NCBI GenBank assembly: GCA_021209875.1
Contig: JAGYVD010000004.1
Coordinates: 62,001-126,000 of the forward strand
Reading direction: 5' to 3'
Length of the DNA: 64,000 bases
Origin: Rosellinia necatrix
Taxonomy: Eukaryota; Ascomycota; Sordariomycetes; Xylariales; Xylariaceae
The notes under the pieces were generated by a model. That model was not told the DNA's origin. It made no database searches and saw nothing but the letters and a program-made list of their open reading frames with translations. A program made the translations under genes and the position numbers. This document shows, one piece after another, positions 34,764-46,435 of the stretch (its first letter is position 1; each line of letters opens with the position of its first letter).

Positions 34764-35499
34764 TTTCAACTATGCGATGGTAAGAGTAATCGAAGTGAAA
34801 GAGGGACACAGACGTGGCAATGCGGGCTAGGAATTTTCCATCTTCTCAAAGGATGCAATCCTCAAGTCGGGGATTGGTATGTTTATGCTGCGGATGTCAT
34901 CACTATCAACGGCCGATAACCACGCCTGTGAGCCAAGGGATGTTGGCTGTTCCGACGGTACAGGGCCCCAATAGCGTGCGATCGCTTCTCGGCCTCCGAG
35001 CGCGAGATTTTGACCGGTGCCTGATTTCGGGCAGATGCCGACGGATACGACCAGAATACCGGCCTCGGTGCACAGTAATGACAGGCGAGCGGTGGGAAGA
35101 TCTCGGGTATGTCTTAGGGTGGTTTTTTTGTAAGACGCGATCTCATCGGTTAGTTACTTTAGCGGCAGCGCATCATGGCTTCGACGGCAGGTATTACATT
35201 ACCCTTTGAATATATTCCATCTAAAGTAGCTAACCAGCCCTAATGAAATACACCCCATACAGGCGGCTATTCCGAAACATATTCGTGGACCAGCTGTGTA
35301 GATCAACTTTGTGCTTCGATCGTAATGGGCATGAAGTGGCCCATATCCACTTGCAACATATCAACGGTTCCAGTTCATAGCGCTCAAGGCAAAGGCTCCC
35401 TGCGCTGACATATTCGTCTGATCTCACTCTCATGCTCGGGTAGCATCCATTCTCAAGCGAGCCAGACGTGCACAAGTATAGCCGTGTTGGAACGACAAA
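34764..35499. promoter_or_regulatory. Bidirectional promoter, PrpD-like dehydratase / FAS beta
   Basis: These 736 bp lie between divergent starts. TTTCGG at 35025-35030 faces CCGA at 35038-35041 (spacer 7), and GGCCTCGG occurs at 35061-35068 with a near copy GGCCTCCG at 34991-34998. The same octamer and the TTTCGG half-site occur in the citrate synthase/FAS alpha promoter. This suggests, but does not prove, shared control by the Zn2Cys6 protein. Confidence 0.45.
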
Positions 35500-38400
35500 A
35501 TGGCCTTAGCCATTAGCTCTAGGAATAGTGTATGCTCGACACCGTTCGAGCTAATGAGCTTCACGCCAACTACCCCAGAGACATCCGCCTCTCCGGTTAC
35601 TGAACTCCTCGTTCCTTTCACCATCAAATCCGGCGAGGCCACTTACAGCTTCATATTGGAAAGCCAACATGCACAGTACCTCAACATTTATCGAGATCAG
35701 TTTCTCAGCATCGGCGCCGAATCCATAGCGGAAGGGTCTGGTTCGGTAGCTGAGTCAACTGCGTCGCTCATCCTGCGGTTCATCCAATTCCTGTCTGACC
35801 AGAATGTACCAGTTAGATGGCTGGCATACCTGTTCCGCAGCGCCCGGGCTGAGCTCGACCATGACGATATACACACTTTCATTAGCCAGCAGCGTGGAGG
35901 TGCCGAGGCACGCAAAAGTATGCTGCGAACTTTGGTCAGTCTGCTGGACTATTCCCCGAAACCCGCCTCCCGTCTCCCTGGTGCCCTGGTCTCGGCTGTT
36001 ATGAAGAAGGAAGCATCGATTTTGTTAGCCTTCGGTGGTCAAGGAGCAATAAATCCATCTTGTGTCGACGAGTTAGCGGAGCTCTACACCGTTTATCGCC
36101 CTCTTATTGAGCCTCTAATCTTCATAATCGATCCAATCCTTAAGAGCTTATGTCGCCACCCTGGGACGTCATACTTTTACCAAGATCGCGAGATTAAGTT
36201 ACGCGAATGGCTCGAAGGCCGCGAATCCCGGCCAGAGACGGCTTTCATTTCCGCAGCAGCGACAAGTTTTCCGATCATCGGCCTCATCGATCTGGCTCAC
36301 TACTGCATTATGTGCAGAACATTAGACAAGACCCCGGGCGAAGTAGGACAACTACTCTTCGGCGTGACTGGTCATTCCCAAGGAATTATCATCGCTGCCG
36401 TGGTAGCGCTATCCGATTCGTGGGACTCCTTCTTTCACCATGCTAGATGGGCAATTGAGCTCCTCTTTTGGCTGGGTTACCATTCCCACCGAGACGCACC
36501 GCAGCCAGCGCTTGACATGGCCGCCGTCGGCGACAGCATCCGAGAGGGTGAAGGCCAACCGTCCCATCTGCTTGTAGTCCGTGGGCTACAAGAGGAAAAG
36601 CTGAAAGATCTACTAACTAGTTGTAACCAGCACCTTAAATCTAATGAGCACCTGTACTTGGCCCTCAAAAACGGACCTCAGAACTACGTGATTGCAGGCA
36701 GTCCGCGCTCTCTTCGGGGTCTGACTCTCCGCCTACGGAAAATGCGAGCTCAGCAAGGCTCCGATCAGATACGTATCCCACACAGTCAACGACGACCAGA
36801 GGTCCAATGTCAATTCTTACCAGTCAGCGCGCCTTTCCATTCCGACCATCTTGTTCCTGCCGCCGATCGGGTCAAAGAAATCTTTGTGGAAACTTCAGCG
36901 TCTCCCAAGTCTACTGATTTGCGGACGCCCCTGTTCCACACAGAAGCCGGACTCGAAATGCGTGGAGTAATGAACACGGAGTCCTCGCTCACCCACACCT
37001 TAATCGACGCTATCGCATCAAAGGGGGTAAATTGGCCCGCGTCCCTTCAGTTGGGTCAAGACAATTGTCCAACCCATTGCCTGGTATTTGGAGGTGGAAG
37101 GCTTAGCGATCTTGTCCATCGTGTTGTCGACGGCCGTGGGATCCGTGTCATTGACGGCACGAGTCTTGAACCATCTTCAACCACTATTGGAACGAAGGCA
37201 GATATTTTCACACCGATCTTAGAGCCGTGGCAGCTTACGACTCCATCGTGGAAAGACGCATACAGACCTAAGACCAAGAAATCCGCGGGTGGTCTAGTGA
37301 ACCTGGAAACTCGGTTAAGTAGGCTCCTCAAGACCCCGCCAGTGATTACGGCGGGAATGACGCCCACCACTGTCCATTGGGATTTCGTCTCCGCTATCAT
37401 TTGTGCGGGTTATCATGTTGAATTCGCCGGGGGTGGCTACTTCGATGCAGCAACTATGGAGATGGCCATCGAAAAGCTTGCCGCTAGTATCCCGCCCGGC
37501 CGCGGCATAACCATTAATCTTATATATGCTAGCCCAAAGACGCTGAGCTTCCAGATACCCTTGATGCGTCGTTTAATTAATCAGGGTATCCCTGTAGAGG
37601 GGCTTACGATCGGCGCCGGCATCCCATCTCCCGACATCGCGGCTGAATACATAGAGTCACTCGGAATCAAGCACATTTCTTTCAAGCCGGGATCCTCTCG
37701 GGCTATAAGGGAGGTAATTGCGATTGCTAAGGCGCATCCACTCTTCCCTGTAATCCTGCAGTGGACGGGAGGCCGCGGCGGAGGCCATCACTCTTGCGAG
37801 GACTTCCACGAGCCTCTTCTTGAGACATACGGTGAAATTAGGCGTTGCCAGAATTTGTATCTGGTAGTAGGCAGCGGGTTCGGGGATGCCGCAGGAGCTC
37901 TCCCATACTTTACAGGGGAGTGGGCGCTCCAGTTCGGGAGGCCTGCAATGCCTTGCGATGGAATTCTATTAGGAAGTCGGATGATGGTTGCTCGCGAGGC
38001 ACATACTTCTCCGCAGGCTAAGAGCCTCCTTATCCAAGCCCCCGGTGTCGAAGACGAGGACTGGGAGCGTTCTTATAATCAAGACGGTGAGAAATGTGGT
38101 GTTTTAACGGTAGTTTCTGAAATGGGCCAGCCCATTCATAAGGTGGCAACTCGGGCGGTTCGCCTATGGAAAGAATTAGATGACACCGTGTTCAGCTTAC
38201 CTAGAGCAGAACGTGTTCCCGCCCTCATGAGACGGAAACAAGAGATCATTTCGCGACTTAATTCCGATTTCGCTAAACCATGGTTTGGTGAGGACTCTAC
38301 CAGGAAGCCCGCAGATCTAGAAGATATGAGCTATGTTGAGGTGATTTCGAGACTGGTTGAATTGATGTACATTGACCATGAGAAAAGGTGGATCGACGCA

Positions 38401-41400
38401 TCTTATAAGGGTGTTGTTGACGATTTCGTCGAACGGGCATGGGAGAGACTAGGAGACGGGTCATGCCCAAGTAACTGGGACCCCTCAGTTCTTGACGAAC
38501 CTCAATCCGTGGGATCTCTTTTGTGCAGTGCCTTTCCGGATACCGCCTCTCAACTTTTGCACCCCGAAGATGTTCGATTTCTTATCAACGCCTGCAGAAA
38601 AGGAGGTCGAAAGCCCCCAAATTTTATTCTAGCATTCGATGAAGACTTTGAATACTGGTTTAAGAAGGATTCACTCTGGCAGTCCGAGGACGTAAACGCG
38701 GTATTTGGTGGGGATCCAGAACGTGTCTGTATCTTACAAAGCCCAGTATCCGTTCGCTATATCACGAGAGACGACCAGTCAGCGAAAGAGATCCTAGATG
38801 AGATCCACGAAGGTTTAACCAAGATGCTCGAAGGCAGCGAGGAACAAGTCATTGTCGTGCCGACTGGTGTGCCGAACGATTCCTCGTCTCCCCACGCGAG
38901 CCTCGACGAAGAAATAGGGGCGCCCATCGTTTTTCGAGCTTCCGAATCTTCAAACGCTCTCGCATGGGGGAAATACGTTGAACGATATGCCCTTCCCGCT
39001 ATCATGGCAGTTTTCTTCAATGCCAGTGTATTTACTGTATCCCCCGACAACTCTGTACGAAGCCAGCCTAACCCGTTTTACGACCTTGTCCCGCCCCGTG
39101 ATGGTTGGTCGGTACATTTAAGCCAGGATGGAAAGGAAGCGTTATTGGTTGATGAGAAAGATGATACAACACTAGCACGGTTCTTCTCGAGAGAGGGCAG
39201 GTATATCCAGGTATCTCTGTATCATCATGATGCAGTGCCCTCCATTCCAGCTGTTCTTGACTTAGAATGGGAATTCCAAGAGGCGACGACACGGCTCGTT
39301 GAAGTTTCGAAAGCGAGAGGCCAGAGTGTTCGGGGATTTTACGCCCAGCTATGGCTCGAGAGGCATGATGGGCTAGTCCCCGGCTGTCTAACAGATATCT
39401 TCCACAGCGAAGAGGTAATCTTGTCGCATCACTTGCACAACTCGCTTAATGTTGCTATTGCGCATTCATTTCGAGACACAGCGGTAGTCTACCACACGCC
39501 AAATATTGCGACTGAAGCCGCCGTAATCGCAGCTTGGGATGTATTGATTCATCCACTGCTCCTACCCGAACTTCAAATCGACTTGTTGCGTCTCGTGCAT
39601 CGCTCGATTGACATTGCTTATACTCCAGGGGCATCTCCCTTGCAGGTTGGCGATGCCATCCGCGCTACATCGTCCGTACGATCCATTTTGATAGAGCCTT
39701 CGGGCAAATCAGTGACGGTTGAGGCGCACTTAATACGACATGGACAGCGCGTGGTCACTATTGCTTCCGAATTCTTTATCAAAGGGAAGTTCACAGACTA
39801 TCACGCCACCTTCCAGCAGCATGACGATCCTAGCATCCAACTTCACATAGAAACGGATGAAGATGAAGCCGTCCTACTAGATCGCAATTGGTTATTTTTC
39901 GACGACACATCTCAAAGTTTGAAAGGCTCAAATCTTGTGTTCTGCACGGCTACGCGGATGATCCCCGAAGGCCCGTCGAGGTATGCCAGCATTAAAACGG
40001 AAGGAAAGATATACAATCAGCTATGGAATAAAACCCGTGTTCTCATCGGCACAGTTTCTTTTGAAGCAACCCACTGCCAAGGCAATCCTGTAACCGAGTT
40101 CCTCCGGCGCAAAGGAACCGTGATTGACGCCACGATCCCTCTGAAAAATCCAGGGTGGACAGGTGATTCAGAAAGAATCGCGACGATGCCACGGCAAAGT
40201 CAACTTTACTCCACCATCTCGAAAGATTGCAACCCCATCCATACCTCGCCGGTCTTCGCTGCAGTCGCCGGGCTACCTGGTACTATTACCCACGGCATGT
40301 ATATTTCCGCAGTTTGCCGCAAGGTCGTCGAAGAGCTTGTTGTAGCCGGCGATATAGCACGACTCAGGCGATTCACATCTTCCTTCGTGGGCATGGTTCG
40401 TCAAGGAGAACAGATATCTGTGGGGGTCACTCATGTAGCCATGCGGGAAGGACGAATGGTGGTCGAAGTCTCGGCACGCCTCGTTCAATCCGGCGAAGAA
40501 GTATTACGAGGCGAGGCTGAGGTTGAGCAACCCTCAACCACCTACCTTTTCACAGGGCAAGGCACCTCGTCAAAGGGCATGGGTATGGCGTTGTACGACT
40601 CTAGCCCTGTCGCGAGAGCTCTATGGGACGAGATGGACGCCGCTTTAATGAATCAATTCGGTAAGTAACGGATATAGAAGTAACCGTATCGGTTGAGGTA
40701 GTTTTGCTAACACTGAGAACTAAACGTAGGGTGGTCAATATTGGATCTCGTCAGGGAAAACCCCAAGGAACTCACCATTTACTTTCGTGGGCGCGAGGGG
40801 CGAAAAGTGCTCGACAGTTATCTTGCGATGAAAACAGAAGTAGTCTCCCCCGATGGGTCAACCCGACTTGTACCCGTCCTTCCCGGTCTAACGCCCTCAT
40901 CGACGTCGTATACCTTCTCTGACTCGCGCGGCCTACTGCATGCAACAGCGTTCGCGCAACCAGCGATTGTGCTGCTCGAAAAAGCCACCATGCAACACAT
41001 GCAAGCCAGCGGCCTCGTTCAGGACGGTGCCTCATTTGCCGGGCACTCCCTGGGTGAATACGGGGCACTGTACTCGCTCGCTGAGTTCGTTGAGCCCAAG
41101 TTGATGCTCAGCATTATTTTTTATAGGGGGTTGGTTATGCAATTTGCGGTCCAAAGGGACGAGGATGGGAATTCGGGCTACTCGATGGTTGCGGCCAACC
41201 CGACACGGGTTGGTAAATGTATGAAACCCCTGGTCCCCATTTGGCAGCACTGACTAATATGTTTCTGGATCTAGATTTCAATGAGGAAGCACTCCGACGA
41301 GTGGTTGATCTGATCAGCGAGCAAAGCGGAGAGCTCCTTGAGATTGTCAACTTTAACCTCCAAGACGAGCAATATGTGTGCGCTGGCCATGTGAGTATTC

Positions 41401-41892
41401 AGGAAATCATCGCCGTACGAATCAGGGACTCGCGCGTTTCTAACGATTGATTGCACCACACAGGTACGCAATATTCGCACCCTCACCGGAATACTGGACT
41501 TCTTGTCGGGGAAGGGCAAGGCGGGAGCAGACATGGTCAAAGAGTTGCTGGTGGCTGAAGATGGACTCGCATCGGCCATTGGACACGCAATATCCGCACA
41601 CGTAGCCCAGTCGCTGGCATTCCCGCTCGACATGGAACTGAAACGAGGAAAAGCGACAATCCCACTCGTGGGGATTGACATCCCCTTCCACTCAAAGCTC
41701 ATGCGTCCCGGTATCGCAGCCTACCGCAGGTTCCTACAGCAATGCATCAAAGCCGAGGACATACATCCCGAGAACATGATTGGGAGATTTACGCCGAACG
41801 TCACGGGTAAGCCGTTCTCGGTCGAAACATGGTATATCGAAGAAACTGCCCAGCGTACAGAGAGCGCTGTGCTGAAGGAATTAACTGCCTAG
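35500..41892 (+). CDS. Fatty acid synthase beta subunit (AT-ER-DH-MPT), secondary-metabolism type
   Basis: Four exons (35500-40660, 40730-41212, 41275-41390, 41464-41892) join in frame into about 2062 aa, the normal length for fungal FAS beta. Introns are 69, 62 and 73 nt, all GT-AG. Domains in order: acetyl (starter) transferase with GHSQG, Ser293; enoyl reductase from about residue 610 (VITAGMTPTTVHWDFVSAI, GLTIGAGIPSP, GGRGGGHHSCEDFHEP); MaoC-type dehydratase near residue 1577 (NPIHTSPVFAAVAGLPGTIT); malonyl/palmitoyl transferase beginning YLFTGQGTSSKGMGMALY with GHSLGEYGALYSL, Ser1827. The C-terminus is slightly short after GKPFSVETWYIEE. All catalytic landmarks I looked for are intact. 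It assembles with the alpha subunit at 19.7 kb, and the two are 11 kb apart, separated by the regulator and both MmgE/PrpD genes. Confidence 0.93.
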
Positions 41893-42771
41893 AGGGCGGG
41901 AACAGATTCGCTAGGGACCTGCCTCTGACTACTATAAATGTATGTTCTAGAAGAGCAGTAGAGTCATCAAATGAGCAGAGAGATACCCTGAAATGCATGA
42001 GTCTTGGGATGGGAGTCTCATCGGCGCAATGACCCCGAGGCGTACGGTTAAGTTCTTTGGATATGACATATGACAAGGGGGATTCGAGCTTTCATTTACG
42101 ATCATCTAAGCGAGCAATGCAATAAATATACCATGCAAACCACCTATTTACTCGATATAGACTAGCATCGACTCGCCATGTTTTAGTATGCATACAAGGT
42201 TCTGACTCAGATTATACTTGTAGATCGAAGTTATACACATACATACTGTCAACAGCATGGACCCTTTCCCGGGTTCGTTGATTAGACTTTAAAAGGGAAA
42301 AAAGCGCAGAGGCAAAACGCAAATAAACCATCAACAGGAACATTATATCCCATCACCGTTGAACTGTGGATTTGCGGCATCGTTGTTCCCGTATGCGCAT
42401 CAAGATATTCACAGTCTCTATATTCGCGTTTATAGAGTCTAACGCAACGGATACACGCCCCCTTTACCACAGACAAATTTAACGCGTCCCCGTCATGTCC
42501 CGGCCAATTAAAAGAAGCAGGCAAGAAGCAACCTGCAATGGTCACAACTGCGACGTGCCGGAGTATGTCGATCACGGCACATCTATACCGATCTCTCATC
42601 TACCAAACCAATTCCGCCCTCCGAAGCCACTGCTACACTCCCGGGGCAACACGGCTTACATGCTACATATGGATCCCCCGGCTCATTCGCCTCACCATAT
42701 GAGCAACCGCTGCCCCCAATCTCCCTCTGGTCGCTGCTACCACTGGGACCCTGGGGCCGGCATACATTCAC
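41893..42771. other. Intergenic region at the right border of the cluster
   Basis: No supported gene is seen. An open frame at 42495-42788 overlaps the next entry in another phase and has no recognisable domain. Confidence 0.45.
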
Positions 42772-43212
42772 ATGCTATCACGACTTGACGAGAATGCAAT
42801 GCGGGTTACTCTCGCCGGACTAGCAGCAGTGTCTCCTGCGGCACAGGCCGCCATCACATCATCGTACGAGCAACAAACGCAGGCGCTGCGAGAACACGTG
42901 ATAGACTTCAGCGAGTACGCCGAGAAGGCATGGGACGCGCTCGATACGAACTCAACGCGCCGGCGCAGAGCCTCGAGAGAGGAAGGTGGACGCGCTCGAC
43001 GGCGAGGCGCGCAAGTGGCTCCAGGACAAGTGCTCGCTGCCGCAGGTCGCGTCGAAGATCATTCTGTCGATGACGCCCCAATGAGCGGCACCTCGCCGAG
43101 CCGGACGGCTCGTTGGCGTTTCAGTTCACCTTCTTGGACGGGGTTTGATGGTCTCCCCCATCTTGCGGCGGGCCGAGGAAATGATTACGGCTCGGATGAC
43201 TCTGAGGATTAG
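42772..43212 (+). CDS. Hypothetical open frame, possibly frameshifted
   Basis: A 146-codon frame begins MLSRLDENAMRVTLAGLAAV and includes a helical stretch (EHVIDFSEYAEKAWDAL) that looks like real protein. After the Thr at about residue 60 it becomes Arg-rich, while another phase over 42990-43080 reads as plausible protein (KVDALDGEARKWLQDKC). This suggests an intron I could not place, or a frameshift. No family is recognised. Confidence 0.35.
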   Translation: MLSRLDENAMRVTLAGLAAVSPAAQAAITSSYEQQTQALREHVIDFSEYAEKAWDALDTNSTRRRRASREEGGRARRRGAQVAPGQVLAAAGRVEDHSVDDAPMSGTSPSRTARWRFSSPSWTGFDGLPHLAAGRGNDYGSDDSED

Positions 43213-43646
43213 ATGCACGTCGCGATGAGAGCCTGGGTACGGGTTTATATATCACACGTATTATCACGTACTGCACGACATCGCGCATCCACCTCGTCGG
43301 CTAATAGCGGCACGCTCCAGCTGCAATGGTTCTTTTCACGGTTCCCCTTAACTAATGCATCTGACCAGGTCAGCCCCGAAAACTAGAGGCCAATAGAAAA
43401 CAATATGTCTCACATAAACGGGGTCGTGTATAACTGACCAAGGTCCATGTAAAACATCTCCGCCACCATTACCTAGCCCCCGAAATTCAGTCACGATCTC
43501 TTGGACGATTAAGCCACTCATCATCCCATCGTCCGATCGAAAATTGCAATGGTATTGTCCAACTACGCGGACGAAGCCAATTCAAATCTGATATCTCCTC
43601 GACTGGTATCAAATAAAAGGTGGCTAACTAACCCGTTTCGCTTCTA
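43213..43646. other. Intergenic region
   Basis: No gene is seen between the hypothetical frame and the 3' end of the methionine aminopeptidase gene on the other strand. Confidence 0.45.
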
Positions 43647-45138
43647 TTATATGGGAGACCCGCCATCCTCGACCGTCGGCATAGGAACCGGCCCTCCGGG
43701 AGAATCCCCATTCCTCGCCGTGAGGACCTCGACACCTGTTTCCGTGACAAGAAGGGTATGTTCTACAACCAGCGATCGTTAGTAAGTACGTAGCGAAGCA
43801 TCACTCAGGGGGTGTCGGTAACCGATCCGAGCGTAACGGAACGGAACGTAACGTACCGAACTGCGCCGTCCGCCTCCCGTCGACGGTGACGTTGGTCCAC
43901 TCGTCGGGCCAGTACTGTTCCCTGGGCCGCCCGAGGGTGAGGATGGGCTCGATGGTGAAGGCGAGGCCCGGCCGGCAGACGCCCGCGGCCTTGTTCTTGG
44001 CGTAGTGCGGGATCCAGGGCGGCGGGTGGAACTCGGTGCCGATGCCGTGGCCGCCCCAGGTGGCGACGACGGCGCACCCCCTGGCCTTCGCGCGCTTCTC
44101 GATCGCCCGGCCGAACTCGCGGATCGGCGTGCCCGGCTTCACCAGCCGGATCGCCTCGTCCAGGCATTCGCGCGCCGTCTCCACGACGCGGACCGAGTCC
44201 GGGTCGGCCCTGGCTCGGTCGCCGACGTAGTACGTCTCGTTCACGTCGGCGTGGTAACCCCCGTGGTACAGCGAGATGTCGAGGTTGAGGATGTCGCCGT
44301 CTTCGAGGATCCGGTGGTCGGGTATTCCGTGACAGACGACTTCGTTCGGGGAAGTACACAGCGACTTGGGAAAATGATTGTAGTTCAGCGGAGACGGGTA
44401 CGCCTATCACGGTCAGCTATTGCCAATTTTTTTTTTTTTTTTAGTTTCTTGGGACGGCTGTGCATACATCCCGTTCTATGCAGGCCCTGTGGCATATATC
44501 ATCGAGGTAATCTGTGGTGATGCCGGGGCGAAGTTCTGCAGCCACGATGTCGAGTACCTCGCGAGACAACTTGCAGACCTTGCGCATCGCCTCCTGTCCC
44601 TCCGCGTCTAGGATAGACCATTTCGCCCCGTAACGCTGTTCGCCTACCGGTATGCCGGTGTCGGCCCAGTCAGGCCGCTTGATAGATGGTGGAACTATGC
44701 GCCTGGGGGAGAGCGGGTAGACTGGCCGAACAGTACCGGTAAATGGGTATGCCGGGAAGGGATTATGAAGCCCTATCATTCATTGTATTAGATCTCTCTT
44801 GCAAGGTCTGGGAGCGGCCTTTCGTAACACCGCGGTAGGGATGCAGTACCATTTTCTGGCTTCGCTCTCTCTCGTGCTACCTTGTGTTGGCTTTTATGTT
44901 GGCTCTATACTCGACCAACTGATCAGCCCAAATTTCAGGTCAGCGGGAAGCCATGAAGTGCACAAACCCAGTTTCGCTTAAAGCAATCTTGGGAACAGAA
45001 GAAGCTCTGCAGCTCCAGCTTCAGGCATGTTGGGCATTGCAAAGTTCCGGCACTATTTTCACAATCTGCCCCGGCGCATTTCGTCTCGGTTCCGGTCGTT
45101 ACCATCTCGTCAGCTGTATTCGTATTGGCGGGTCCCAT
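43647..45138 (-). CDS. MAP1: Methionine aminopeptidase type 1
   Basis: Five exons (45138-44968, 44880-44850, 44772-44468, 44403-43857, 43762-43647) join in frame into about 389 aa, close to yeast Map1 (387 aa). The second exon is only 31 nt, and the third intron contains a run of about 17 A on the coding strand. The N-terminus is the eukaryotic-type zinc-binding region (KCAGADCENSAGTLQCPTC, then FFCSQDCFKRNW), which docks on ribosomes. The pita-bread catalytic domain has its metal ligands in DILNLDISLYHGGYHADVNE, GGHGIGTEFH, FTIEPIL and RTAQFEHTLLVTE. The enzyme removes initiator Met from nascent proteins in the cytosol. Coding GC is markedly higher in exon 4 than in the flanks. It is probably the constitutive housekeeping copy. 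If instead linked to the cluster it might be a resistance copy, but nothing here supports that. Confidence 0.92.
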
Positions 45139-45655
45139 TTCGCAAGATAGGACGTAGGGAAAAACTTCTAAATTGATAGCGCATCGGATTAATGAATGAG
45201 TTTGAACTGTGAACTGTTTAGGCAGACAATCGAGTAAATGTCTTGCTTTCTTTGGCGGCTGGAGCTAGTTATGCCCTGCAGGCAACCTATAAGTCAGCCC
45301 TATGGATTCTGCACGCCCTTTGAACGACAAGTTAGGCCTATTTAGTTAGTACCTAGGTACTGCGCCCCCAACTGCATTCCCAAGACATGCCTTTGGCACT
45401 CACTGATGCAGGACGTCCTATCCAAGGAGACAAAGAAAGTAGTGTGTAGGCAGGGTCAGGGTACTGATAACATTAATAGTATAACGCGTAATTAACTAGT
45501 TATTTAATACTTAATTTTGCTGTTGGTTTCCATTTCTGGGCCCCAAATTGGCACTTTGCCTACGCAATTGTTAGCTAGGTACCTTAGCATCTGCATCTAA
45601 CCACCCTAAGCAGGTATGTACCTACCTACATGGCTAAATAGAATAACGCCTTGAT
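45139..45655. other. Intergenic region
   Basis: No gene is seen. TACCTAGGTAC-type low-complexity runs occur near 45350 and 45580-45630. Confidence 0.45.
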
Positions 45656-46435
45656 CTACTGCGACGATATACCTCCCTCATGATCCCCCTTCTTGATAGT
45701 ATGCTTTTCCAAGAATGCCACCGCATCATCCATTCCGGTGGGCGAATGGAACCAATGCCCACCATCCGGATACTCCTTCCATTCGACGTCGCAGCCAAAC
45801 CCTCGCAGCGTATCCCTGAGGCCGCGGCCGGTCTGTATGCTGACCAACGGATCATCGACACAATGCTGCAGTAGCACAGGCGTCCTCCTCAAGACCTCAT
45901 CATGCTCCGGGACATGATCAAGCTGCAGGACCTCCCTTATCTGCGCCAGCGACCTCCCGGCGAACGGGCACCGCCCGGAGAACCCCATGAAGGCGCCGAG
46001 GGGCTCCGCGAGGTTGAACAGCAGATGCGCGCCCGTCGCGGCGCCCATGCTGATGCCCGCGAGCACGACGCGGTCGCGGCGGCCGCCGAGGAGCGCCGCC
46101 TCGTCGGCCAGCATGCGTCGGAAGACGGGGACGACCTCCCTGAGCCCGGCGGCCTGGAGCCCCTCGTTCTGGGTGAAGTCGCGCGAGTTCCAGGTGTCGA
46201 ACCACTGCGGCCAGCTCTGGGAGGGGGAGGAGGCCAACCGCCTCACCGGTGCCTGGGGCAGCACCCACCGGAAGGTGGGGAACGCGGCCGCGAGGTTGCG
46301 GCCCCGGGAGTCGCGCCAGTGGTCCAGGCCGGTGGCGAAGGACTGGGCGTTGTCGCCGCGGCCGTGCAGGAAGACGACGGTATGGGTGTGGCCATGTCCC
46401 GACGCGGGGCCCGTAGTGATGCAGGGGATGTTCAT
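45656..46435 (-). CDS. Acyl-protein thioesterase / carboxylesterase family hydrolase
   Basis: A single exon encodes 259 aa of the phospholipase/carboxylesterase alpha/beta hydrolase family (PF02230). An oxyanion block HTVVFLHGRGDNAQSF near residue 18 is followed by the nucleophile GISMG with Ser129, Asp in VDDPLVS and His in PDGGHWFHSP. Usual family length is 220-250 aa. There is no signal peptide, so it is probably cytosolic. Family members remove palmitate from proteins or hydrolyse small esters; substrate cannot be assigned. The gene is strongly GC-rich compared with its flanks. Confidence 0.85.
   Translation of the reverse strand: MNIPCITTGPASGHGHTHTVVFLHGRGDNAQSFATGLDHWRDSRGRNLAAAFPTFRWVLPQAPVRRLASSPSQSWPQWFDTWNSRDFTQNEGLQAAGLREVVPVFRRMLADEAALLGGRRDRVVLAGISMGAATGAHLLFNLAEPLGAFMGFSGRCPFAGRSLAQIREVLQLDHVPEHDEVLRRTPVLLQHCVDDPLVSIQTGRGLRDTLRGFGCDVEWKEYPDGGHWFHSPTGMDDAVAFLEKHTIKKGDHEGGISSQ

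Noticed and set aside
42495..42788. 97-codon frame overlapping the 42.8 kb hypothetical frame
   Set aside because: It is Pro/His/Ser-rich without a domain and ends within the other frame; no splice joining the two was found.
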